This document shows, in pieces, positions 55,076-63,022 of a stretch of 64,000 bases of DNA. A program made the translations under genes and the position numbers. Every line of letters begins with the position of its first letter. The first letter of the stretch is position 1. The DNA is from Mycolicibacterium sp. BiH015. Its GTDB lineage: Bacteria; Actinomycetota; Actinomycetes; Mycobacteriales; Mycobacteriaceae. The notes beneath the pieces were generated by a model. It saw nothing but the letters and a program-made list of their open reading frames with translations, did no database searches and had not been told where the DNA came from. The stretch spans positions 372,001 to 436,000 of the forward strand of contig NZ_JAQGCZ010000005.1 of the NCBI RefSeq assembly GCF_027706845.1, written 5' to 3'.

Positions 55076-56080
55076 ATGCCGACTGTGACTTTGTACGGCC
55101 AAAGGCCGGGTGGCCCCTTCTTCGACGACCTGCATGTCGGCCAGGTCTTCGACTCCGCTCCGTCGATGACGCTGTCGGCGGGTGTCGCCGCGGCACACCA
55201 GGCGATCCTCGGCGATCGCCTGCGGCTGCCGCTGGACGCCGAACTGTGCCACGCGGTGACCGGCGCGACGGCGCCGCTGGCACACCCCGCATTGGTCTGC
55301 GACGTCGCGATCGGGCAGTCCACCGTGGCGACCCAGCGGGTCAAGGCCAACCTGTTCTACCGCGGGCTGACCTTCCATCGATTTCCCGTCATCGGTGACA
55401 CCCTGTACACACGCACCGAAGTGGTTGGGCTCAAACAGAACTCGGCCAAGACGGCACGGCAGCCGACCGGGCTCGCGGCCCTTCGGATGACGACCATCGA
55501 CGGTGCCGGCAGGCTGGTCCTGGACTTCTACCGGTGTGCGATGCTGCCGCTGAGCAGCGACACCGTGCAGACAGGTCACCACGACGATCTGTCCGGCATC
55601 GGCGGAAGTGCTCCGTCGGTGGCTGACCCGACAGCGGGCTGGGACGCCGATGCGTTCCGTGCTCGGGTGCCCGGTCCGCATTTCGCGCCCGAGCTTGCGG
55701 GTCGCGTACTGCACAGCACCGCCGACGTGGTCAGCAGCGCGCCCGAGCTGGCCCGGCTGACGCTCAACATCGCTGCGACCCATCATGACTCGCGCATCGC
55801 AGGCAAGCGGCTGGTGTATGGCGGCCACACCATCGGCCTGGCACTGGCGCAGGCAACCCGGTTGCTGCCCAACCTCGTGACGGTGCTGGGCTGGCAATCG
55901 TGTGACCACACCGGGCCCGTGCACGAGGACGACACCCTCCACAGCGAGCTCACCGTCGAAGGCGCCGAACCGCTGCCCGGCGGACGTGGTGGAACCGTCG
56001 CGCTGCGATCGGTCGTCTACGCGGGCGAAGGCGAGGATCGGCAGGTTCTGGACTGGAAGTTCACCGGGCTGCTGTTCTGA
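55076..56080 (+). CDS. MaoC-like double hot-dog hydratase (Rv0216 type)
   Basis: 334 aa. Two hot-dog folds: the first with FDDLHVGQVFDSAPSMTL and a central helix, the second with VYGGHTIGLALAQATRLLPN near residue 244. Rv0216 has the same plan and was solved as an (R)-hydratase-like protein. Hydrates an enoyl-CoA, which is the product of FadE3 next door. No clear SD, so a leaderless mRNA is possible. Confidence 0.87.
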   Translation: MPTVTLYGQRPGGPFFDDLHVGQVFDSAPSMTLSAGVAAAHQAILGDRLRLPLDAELCHAVTGATAPLAHPALVCDVAIGQSTVATQRVKANLFYRGLTFHRFPVIGDTLYTRTEVVGLKQNSAKTARQPTGLAALRMTTIDGAGRLVLDFYRCAMLPLSSDTVQTGHHDDLSGIGGSAPSVADPTAGWDADAFRARVPGPHFAPELAGRVLHSTADVVSSAPELARLTLNIAATHHDSRIAGKRLVYGGHTIGLALAQATRLLPNLVTVLGWQSCDHTGPVHEDDTLHSELTVEGAEPLPGGRGGTVALRSVVYAGEGEDRQVLDWKFTGLLF

Positions 56081-56095
56081 GGCCACAATGGTGGG

Positions 56096-57205
56096 GTGAG
56101 TTCTGTGCGTGTGCCCGCCGCGGTGCTGGCCCGCGCACGCGAGAACGCGCAGGCCATCGCGTCTCTGGCCGGGGTGGACATCGATGCCGACGAGACGATC
56201 GGTGGACGCGCCGCGCTGCTCGGGCTGCCACCGGCGGGCCGCATCTCGTCGGGTGGTGCGACGCGGCTGATGGACGGGCCGGGCGGGTGGTGCGCGCTGA
56301 CGTTGTCCCGGCCCGATGACCTCGCCGCCGTCCCGGCGCTGATCGAACACGATGCCATGCCCGATACGCCGTGGGACGCGATCGAGTACAGGGTTCGCGA
56401 TCTCGGTGTGGCGGCCTTCGCCGAGCGGGCCCGCCTGCTCGGGTTGCCCGTCGGTGTCCTCGGGGAATCCGTGTCCGCGCCAACCACCGTCAGCAGCGCA
56501 GGTGAACGCGGCGCGCCGATTCCGGCGCAGGATCTGTTGGTCGTGGATCTGTCGTCGATGTGGGCGGGCCCGTTGTGCGGGCGGGTACTCGCCGATGCGG
56601 GAGCCATCGTGGTCAAGGTGGAGAGCGCGCAACGGCCGGATGGCACCCGCAATGGGCCGGTCGAGTTCTTCGACTGGATTAATGCCGGAAAGCTCTCGTA
56701 CGAAGCAGATTTCGAGATTCCGGGCCTGATCCGCAGGCTGCTGACCGCCGCTGATGTGGTGATCGAGTCGTCGCGTCCGTCCGCGCTGCAGCGGCGCGGT
56801 CTCGGACCGGCGGACGTCGCGGCGCGACCGGGTCGCACGTGGATCCGGATCACCGGCCACGGCACGACGGGCGAGCGCGCCGACTGGGTGGCATTCGGTG
56901 ACGATGCCGCGGTGTCGGGCGGACTCGTCGTCGGCACTGCTGAGGCGCCGCAGTTCTGTGGCGACGCTGTCGCCGACCCGCTGACCGGAATCTGCGCGGC
57001 GCGCGCCGTGCTCGAATCGCGTGCCCGCGGTGGCGGGGAGCTGATCGAGGTATCGATGTCGGCGGTCGCCGCGGAGTATGCCCAGCTCGTCGCCGACGGC
57101 GAGTCCGACTGCACCGCAGTGCCGTCACCGGCCGTACCGGCGGCTCCCCTCGGTGCCGACAACAATCTCGTGGACCGCATGGTGGCCGAACGGCTGGCTG
57201 CCTGA
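56096..57205 (+). CDS. Family III CoA-transferase-like protein with rotated domain order
   Basis: 369 aa. The characteristic opening of family III (VVDLSSMWAGPLCGRVLADA) is at residue 149, not near residue 10. It is followed by VVKVE and RPSALQRRGLGPADVAARPG. The protein ends soon after EVSMSAVAAEYAQL. The segment before it (RLMDGPGGWCALTL, then AFAERARLLGLPVGV) looks like the C-terminal part of normal members. So the protein seems circularly permuted. Likely activates a carboxylate with CoA from another thioester. Confidence 0.75.
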   Translation: MSSVRVPAAVLARARENAQAIASLAGVDIDADETIGGRAALLGLPPAGRISSGGATRLMDGPGGWCALTLSRPDDLAAVPALIEHDAMPDTPWDAIEYRVRDLGVAAFAERARLLGLPVGVLGESVSAPTTVSSAGERGAPIPAQDLLVVDLSSMWAGPLCGRVLADAGAIVVKVESAQRPDGTRNGPVEFFDWINAGKLSYEADFEIPGLIRRLLTAADVVIESSRPSALQRRGLGPADVAARPGRTWIRITGHGTTGERADWVAFGDDAAVSGGLVVGTAEAPQFCGDAVADPLTGICAARAVLESRARGGGELIEVSMSAVAAEYAQLVADGESDCTAVPSPAVPAAPLGADNNLVDRMVAERLAA

Positions 57206-58479
57206 TGTTGATCCGGCGTGCGGTCCTCATCGACGGCACCGCGGCCGACATCCGCGTCGACGAGCAGATCGTGGCCGTCGCTTCCGGGTTGGCGGCCGTG
57301 CCGGGCGAAACGGAATACGATGCCGCGGGCGGCACAGTGGTTCCCGGGCTGACCGACCATCACCTTCATCTGCGGGCCGCTGCGGCGGCGCTGCGCTCGG
57401 TCCGCGTCGGCCCCGAGCATGTGCGCGACAAGGCCGATCTGGCAAGGATTCTCGCGGCCGCGGAACCAGGAGACGACGGCTGGGTCCGCGGGATCGGCTA
57501 TCACGATTCCGCAGCCGGGCCGCTGGACCGCGACACCCTCGACGGTGTCGCGCCCACGACCCCGGTTCGCATCCAGCACCGCAGCGGAGTGCAGTGGACT
57601 CTCAACACCCCCGCGCTGATCCGGGTCGGACTTGCCGAGCACCCCACCGGGACATTGCGAAGCGCGGATGCCGGCTGGGCATTGCCGCCGAGCGAGCCCG
57701 ACCTTGCCGAGTTCAGCGCCCAGCTGTGCCGCTACGGCGTCACCGGAGTCACCGATGCCACACCGGATCTCGGCGCGGGTGACATCACCGAGCTTCAACG
57801 GCAGATGCGGCAGACGGTGCGCTGCCTTGCGCCGGGCAAGCGCATCCTGCACGACGACGAACTCGACCTCGAGGCATTGGCGCGCTGGATCCGCCACAGC
57901 CATTCGGTGGGCGTGCCGGTGGCGCTGCACTGTGTCACCGCCGCGCAATTGGTCGTGGGCTTGGAAGCGTTCCGTACCGCGGGTCGCCATCCTCTCGACC
58001 GTATCGAGCACGCCGCCGTCGTCCCCGACGGGACGCTGGCCGACCTCGCCACCAGCGGCCTCCCAGTGGTGACCCAGCCCAATTTCGTTGCCGAACGCGG
58101 AGATCAGTACGTGGCCGATGTGCCGGAGGCCGAGCATCACGAACTCTGGCGGGTGGCTTCACTGCTCAGAGCCGGGGTTCGGGTCGGGCTTTCCACCGAC
58201 GCGCCCTTCGGCGATGCGGATCCGTGGGCGGCGATGCGGGCGGCGGTCCTTCGCCGCACACCGTCGGGTGCTGTGCTGGGCGCCGACGAAAAGGTATCGG
58301 CGACAACGGCGTTGGCGCTGTTCTCAGGTAACCGGCCGGGCCATCCCGGCAAGGTCGAGGTAGGAGCGCCCGGTGATCTGTGCATCCTGACGACGCCGCC
58401 CGGCGAGACGCTGGCCGAACTCGATGCCGCGGCTGTCGCCGCCACCGTCATCGGCGGCGAGGTCGTCTACGAGCGCTAA
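57205..58479 (+). CDS. Amidohydrolase family protein
   Basis: 424 aa; ATG shares one base with the preceding stop (TGATG). TIM-barrel metal ligands: DHHLHL with H53-x-H55, HCVTA near 233, EHAAVV near 268 and STDAPFGDADPW near 329. Similar to imidazolonepropionase/YtcJ-like hydrolases. It hydrolyses an amide or ring bond of an unknown compound, probably supplying the acid for the CoA-transferase. Confidence 0.85.
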   Translation: MLIRRAVLIDGTAADIRVDEQIVAVASGLAAVPGETEYDAAGGTVVPGLTDHHLHLRAAAAALRSVRVGPEHVRDKADLARILAAAEPGDDGWVRGIGYHDSAAGPLDRDTLDGVAPTTPVRIQHRSGVQWTLNTPALIRVGLAEHPTGTLRSADAGWALPPSEPDLAEFSAQLCRYGVTGVTDATPDLGAGDITELQRQMRQTVRCLAPGKRILHDDELDLEALARWIRHSHSVGVPVALHCVTAAQLVVGLEAFRTAGRHPLDRIEHAAVVPDGTLADLATSGLPVVTQPNFVAERGDQYVADVPEAEHHELWRVASLLRAGVRVGLSTDAPFGDADPWAAMRAAVLRRTPSGAVLGADEKVSATTALALFSGNRPGHPGKVEVGAPGDLCILTTPPGETLAELDAAAVAATVIGGEVVYER

Positions 58480-59381
58480 GCGGCCCTGGGCGCGAACGCC
58501 GACCGCAGCAGAGCGCACTGACTCCGGAAGAACGACAGCGAGACATCGGCTTTCGGGGCGACGCCGTCGAACCCATGGAACGCGCCGTCGACGACCTCCA
58601 CCTCGCACGGCACCCCGGCCGCGCGTAGCCGCTCTGCATAGGCGAGGTCCTCATCGTGGAAAAGGTCCAGAGTGCCGACACCGATCCACGCCGGTGGAAG
58701 CCCGGAGAGGTCCTCTCGCCGCGCCGGCACGGCGACCTCCGGATCCGCGTTGCCCAGGTAGGCGCGCCACCCGAACCGGTTGCTCGACTGGTTCCACAAC
58801 CGGTGGCCGGGATTATCCAGGCCGACGCGGTCCACGGTGCGGTCGTCGATCATCGGGTACACGAGAAGCTGTGCGGCCAAGGGGATTTCACTGCGGTCGC
58901 GGGCGAGCAGGGCCAGTGCCGCGGCGAGTCCGCCGCCCGCGCTGGCGCCGCCGATCGCGACGCGCGCCGGATCGACCGCGGGCAACGCGGCCAGCCAGCT
59001 CAACGCCGCATAACAGTCCTCGAGGGGCGCAGGGTATGGGTGTTCGGGGGCGAGCCGGTAGTTGACCGACGCCACGGTGGCGCCGAGCTCGCGCGCGAAG
59101 CGACGGCACAGCACATCGTCCTGCGCGGCGTCACCGATGACGTAACCGCCCCCGTGAATCCACAGCAGAGCGGGACCGGGCAGGGTCACGCCCGTGGGCC
59201 GGTGCAACCGGACACCGACGCCCGACGGCAGCGTGAGGACCTCGATGTCGTCGGCGGGCGCCTTGCGCCACATCATCCGCGACGCGGCCCGCATCAGCGG
59301 CAACGTCAGCGGCGTGATGACCTGCTTGGGCACCAACCGCGCGGCGCGGCGGAGCTCGGGATGGAAATCGATGCTGTGCAC
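58476..59381 (-). CDS. lipW: LipW-type esterase (hormone-sensitive lipase family)
   Basis: 301 aa from the GTG at 59381. HGGG (76-79) and GASAGG with S147 as nucleophile; Asp in LDLFHDED and His in AFHGFDG near 272. It cleaves short acyl esters. Overlaps the amidohydrolase stop by 4 bp (tail to tail). Same position as Rv0217c. Confidence 0.9.
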   Translation of the reverse strand: MHSIDFHPELRRAARLVPKQVITPLTLPLMRAASRMMWRKAPADDIEVLTLPSGVGVRLHRPTGVTLPGPALLWIHGGGYVIGDAAQDDVLCRRFARELGATVASVNYRLAPEHPYPAPLEDCYAALSWLAALPAVDPARVAIGGASAGGGLAAALALLARDRSEIPLAAQLLVYPMIDDRTVDRVGLDNPGHRLWNQSSNRFGWRAYLGNADPEVAVPARREDLSGLPPAWIGVGTLDLFHDEDLAYAERLRAAGVPCEVEVVDGAFHGFDGVAPKADVSLSFFRSQCALLRSAFAPRAA

Positions 59382-59425
59382 CGGATCAGTATGCGCGCGC
59401 GGCGGGGCTCGGTTGACGAGGTCTG

Positions 59426-61603
59426 TCACCGAAGCAGCGGATCCCGGGGTAGGCCGAGGATGCGCTCGGCGATCGTGTTGCGGGTGATCTCCGAGGTCCC
59501 GCCCGCAATGGTCATCGCCCGGTTGCCCAGATAGCTGCGGGTGAGCTGCGGGGTCTGTTCGACCACCGCGGCCGTGCCCGCCAGCTCGAACGCCAGCTCG
59601 GTGAGGTGCTGGCCGGACTCGGCGACAAGAAGCTTGGTGACGTTGCCTTCGGGGCCCGGTTCGGCGCCGGCGATCGCGCGGGTCGCGCGCCGGAGGTTGA
59701 GCAGCCGCAGCGTGTGGATGTCGGCGATGATCTCGCCGGCCCGCCGCACGTACATCGCAGCGGTGGCGGGCGAGCTGTCGAGCAACTTGACCAGGTGATC
59801 GGGCGTGGTGCCGGTCGGCGCCCCGGAGCCGCCTCCGATGGAGATCCGCTCGTTGCCCAGCGTCGCCCGCGCGACGAGCCATCCCTTGTTCACGTCACCG
59901 ACGACGTCGGCGTCGGGGACGAACACGTCGTCGAAGAACACCTCGTTGAAGTGCGCGTCGCCGGTGATGCCACGCAGCGGATTGACCGTCACCCCCTCGG
60001 CGGTCATGTCGACGGCCATCATCGTGACACCGGCGTGCTTGGGGGCGTCCGGATCGGTGCGCACGGTCGCCAGCCCCCATTGGCACATGTGGGCCAGGCT
60101 CGTCCAGACCTTCTGTCCGGTCACCCGCCATCCGCCGTCGACCTTCCTGGCAGCCGTGCGGACCGCAGCGGCGTCCGATCCGGCGCCGGGCTCGGAGAAC
60201 AGCTGGCACCACATCACCTGACCACGCAGCACCGGCTCCACCCACCGTTCACGCTGGTCGTCGGTGCCGGCCTGCGCGATGGTCAGCGCCACCCAGCCCG
60301 TGATCCCCATGTCGGGACGCTCGATGCCCGCGAACTCCTCTTCGATCACCAGCTGTTCGAGAACGTTGGCCGCTCGTCCCCAGGGTGCCGGCCAGTGCGG
60401 CACCAGATATCCGGATTCGACGAGGAAGTCACGCTGTTGGTCGGCGGGCAGGGACCGCGCCGTGGCGGCGGCCTCGCGTGCCGGGCCGCGATACTGTTCG
60501 GACTCGGGAGGCAGCGTGAACGATGCGCCGTGCGCCTGGCCGCGGCGTTGGCCCTCGACGACATCGACTACCGGGTCGGCGCCGTCGGCCATCAGCGCGG
60601 CAAGCGCTCTGGCTCTGCGCAGATAGAGATGTGCGTCGTGTTCCCAGGTGAAGCCGATGCCGCCGTGTAGCTGAATATTGTTCTGTGCGTTGAACACCTG
60701 AGCCCGGATCGCCAGCGTCGCGGCCACCGCGGCGGGAAACCACGCGCTGTCGAGGTCGTCGGAGCGGGCCGCGTCCCAGGTGGCCGCCGTCGCAGTCTCG
60801 GCGTCGACCAGCATGTTGGCTGCGTGATGTTTGACGGCCTGGAACGTGCCGATGGTGCGGCCGAACTGTTCGCGGACCTTGGCGTACTCGACAGCCATGT
60901 CGAGCGCGGCCCAGCTGACACCGACGGCTTCGGCCGACGCCAGGATGCGAAAGACGGTTCTGGCGCTGCGTGCGGCGCCGCGCAGCAGCCGGTCGGCAGG
61001 GATGGACACACTGGTGAGAGCCACCGAGCCGATGCTGCGGGTGGTGTCCAGACTCTCCAGGGCGGTCACCGTGACGCCATCGGTGGACGGATCGACGACG
61101 ACGACGTCCTCGCCGGCGACCAGCACCAGCAAGCTCGCGTCCGGGGCGCCGAGCACCGCGGAGCATTCGCCGGTGGCCAACTGGTCGGAATCCACTCTGA
61201 TCGTGCCCGACATGCCGAGCGCGCCCGTCGTCTCGCCACTCGCGAGACCCGGGAGCAGTTCGGCCCGAAGGGATTCCGGTGCGCATCGGTCGATGACGGC
61301 GGCGGCCGACACGCTGGACAGGAACGGTCCGGGGGACAGCTGGCGGCCGAGGCACTCGACGACCACGGCCAGCTCGGCCAGGCCGTAACCCGAACCATCG
61401 TGTTCTTCGGCGATCGCCAGCCCAGTCCAGCCAAGATCCTTTGCTGCCGACCAGATCTCAGCCGGGTTCCGGGGACCGCCGTCGAGAGTGGCCCTGGCCT
61501 TGGCAAGGGTCTGCAGCCGGGCCAACTGGCCTGCGGCGGCATCCGCGAGGTCCTGGTGGTCGTCGGTGATGGCCAGCGCGGAAGTGCTCGCGGTCTTGCT
61601 CAC
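59426..61603 (-). CDS. Double-length acyl-CoA dehydrogenase (FadE34-like)
   Basis: 725 aa from the GTG at 61603 with GAAGAAGG 8 nt before it. Two fused acyl-CoA dehydrogenase modules: the first to about 370 ends with QLHGGIGFTWEHDAHLYLRR; the second has QLFSEPGAGSDAAAV and ends in IAGGTSEITRN. M. tuberculosis FadE34 (about 711 aa), a steroid side-chain enzyme, has this layout. One of the modules may be non-catalytic. Shares a CRP-site promoter region with lipC. Confidence 0.87.
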   Translation of the reverse strand: MSKTASTSALAITDDHQDLADAAAGQLARLQTLAKARATLDGGPRNPAEIWSAAKDLGWTGLAIAEEHDGSGYGLAELAVVVECLGRQLSPGPFLSSVSAAAVIDRCAPESLRAELLPGLASGETTGALGMSGTIRVDSDQLATGECSAVLGAPDASLLVLVAGEDVVVVDPSTDGVTVTALESLDTTRSIGSVALTSVSIPADRLLRGAARSARTVFRILASAEAVGVSWAALDMAVEYAKVREQFGRTIGTFQAVKHHAANMLVDAETATAATWDAARSDDLDSAWFPAAVAATLAIRAQVFNAQNNIQLHGGIGFTWEHDAHLYLRRARALAALMADGADPVVDVVEGQRRGQAHGASFTLPPESEQYRGPAREAAATARSLPADQQRDFLVESGYLVPHWPAPWGRAANVLEQLVIEEEFAGIERPDMGITGWVALTIAQAGTDDQRERWVEPVLRGQVMWCQLFSEPGAGSDAAAVRTAARKVDGGWRVTGQKVWTSLAHMCQWGLATVRTDPDAPKHAGVTMMAVDMTAEGVTVNPLRGITGDAHFNEVFFDDVFVPDADVVGDVNKGWLVARATLGNERISIGGGSGAPTGTTPDHLVKLLDSSPATAAMYVRRAGEIIADIHTLRLLNLRRATRAIAGAEPGPEGNVTKLLVAESGQHLTELAFELAGTAAVVEQTPQLTRSYLGNRAMTIAGGTSEITRNTIAERILGLPRDPLLR

Positions 61604-61653
61604 GGGGTTGCCTTCTTCGTCGAAGTTGACGGACGTCAAACCGACGGTATCGC

Positions 61654-61670
61654 GGTGCGTTTTTCGCACC
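61654..61670. other. Hairpin in the fadE-lipC gap
   Basis: GGTGCG-TTTTT-CGCACC, a 6-bp stem with a T5 loop in the 170-bp divergent region. Its place between the two starts makes a terminator unlikely. It may be an operator or an mRNA leader element. Confidence 0.3.
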
Positions 61671-61675
61671 AGCGC

Positions 61676-61693
61676 TTGTGAGTCAGATCACAA
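61676..61693. promoter_or_regulatory. CRP-type box between long fadE and lipC
   Basis: TTGTGA-GTCAGA-TCACAA, a perfect dyad that includes the consensus TGTGA-N6-TCACA used by mycobacterial CRP (Rv3676). It ends one base before TTGACC, a possible -35 for lipC with TAGACA 15 nt later, so cAMP-CRP could activate lipC. It lies 73 bp upstream of the fadE start and could also act there. Confidence 0.7.
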
Positions 61694-61773
61694 ATTGACC
61701 ACATCTGAAACTCGGTAGACAACTTCGCTGAGATTGTCGTTTGAATCCATTCAACGGGGGTACGCTTCGCGCC

Positions 61774-62994
61774 ATGACGGAACGCCCGGATACGCGGTAT
61801 CCCGGACCCACCTTGACTACCCGTGTCCAGTGGTTGCTGAACGCAGGATTTTCCGATTATCTGCTGGCGGCGAGCGTCGCCTCTGCTTCGCTGCCGGTGG
61901 TCGGGAAACACCTTGAGCCCCTTGGAGCGTTGACGGCCGCAGGCGTCTGGGGTGCTCGGCACGCACCGGACTTCGTCGGCGCGCTGGCCAAGTCGCTGGT
62001 GACGCCCAACGATGCGGAGAAGAAGCAGCAGGAGCGCGACTGCACCAATGCGGTCACCGAAGCCGCGCTGCGGGGTGTCGTTTCGCCGAAGGACCTCGAA
62101 ATCGAATGGCCTGCCGCTGAGCGCACACCGCCGATCTGGAAGATGCGCGAACACCTGCGCAACGTGCACAAGACGTCCGTCCGGTACGGCCCCCGTCCGA
62201 CCCAGCTGCTCGACGTGTGGCGTCGCGACGACACCCCCGCCGATGCCCCGGTGATGATCTTCGTTCCCGGCGGTGCCTGGGTACACGGCGGGCGCATGCT
62301 GCAGGGCTACGCATTGATGTCGCACCTTGCCGAGATGGGCTGGGTCTGCCTCTCCGTCGAGTACCGGGTCGCTCCGCACAATCCGTGGCCGGCCCACATC
62401 ACCGACGTCAAGACCGCGATCGCCTGGGCGCGTGCCAACGTCGACAAGTTCGGCGGTGACCGCAACTTCATCGCCGTCGCAGGTACCTCGGCGGGCGGCC
62501 ACCTCGCAGCGCTGGCAGGGCTGACCGCCAACGACCCCGACATGCAGTGCGAACTCCCCGAAGGCTCCGATACGTCGGTGGACGCGGTCGTCGGGATCTA
62601 CGGGCGGTACGACTGGGAAGACAAGTCCACCGTGGAGCGGGTCCGCTTCATGGACTTCCTTGAGCGAGTGGTGGTCAAGCGCAAATTCGACAAGCATCCC
62701 GATGTGTTCCGCAAGGCGTCGCCCATGGCGCGCATCCATTCGGAGGCCCCGCCGTTCCTGGTCATCCACGGAACCGGCGACAGCGTCATCCCCGTGGCGC
62801 AGGCGCAGAGCTTCGTCGAACGCCTGCGCAACGTCTCCCGTTCGGTTGTCGGCTACGTCGAGCTGCCCGGCGCAGGTCACGGCTTCGACATGACCGATGG
62901 TGCCCGCACGGGCGCCGCGGCGACCGCAATCGGTCTGTTCCTCAACCACATTCACCGAAACCGGAGCCTCATCGGGGCCAAAGAGGTTATATAG
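61774..62994 (+). CDS. lipC: LipC-type esterase/lipase
   Basis: 406 aa from the ATG at 61774 (another start 33 bp upstream is less likely). The HGG-type motif PGGAWVHGG is near 166-173, the nucleophile is S239 in AGTSAGGH, acid and His in HGTGDSVIP and AGHGFDM near 370. An N-terminal hydrophobic region (residues 18-70) suggests envelope association. LipC of tuberculosis is a cell-surface esterase. Equivalent of Rv0220. Confidence 0.88.
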   Translation: MTERPDTRYPGPTLTTRVQWLLNAGFSDYLLAASVASASLPVVGKHLEPLGALTAAGVWGARHAPDFVGALAKSLVTPNDAEKKQQERDCTNAVTEAALRGVVSPKDLEIEWPAAERTPPIWKMREHLRNVHKTSVRYGPRPTQLLDVWRRDDTPADAPVMIFVPGGAWVHGGRMLQGYALMSHLAEMGWVCLSVEYRVAPHNPWPAHITDVKTAIAWARANVDKFGGDRNFIAVAGTSAGGHLAALAGLTANDPDMQCELPEGSDTSVDAVVGIYGRYDWEDKSTVERVRFMDFLERVVVKRKFDKHPDVFRKASPMARIHSEAPPFLVIHGTGDSVIPVAQAQSFVERLRNVSRSVVGYVELPGAGHGFDMTDGARTGAAATAIGLFLNHIHRNRSLIGAKEVI

Positions 62995-63022
62995 GCACCT
63001 CCGGATCTTCGAAGGTGGCGCG

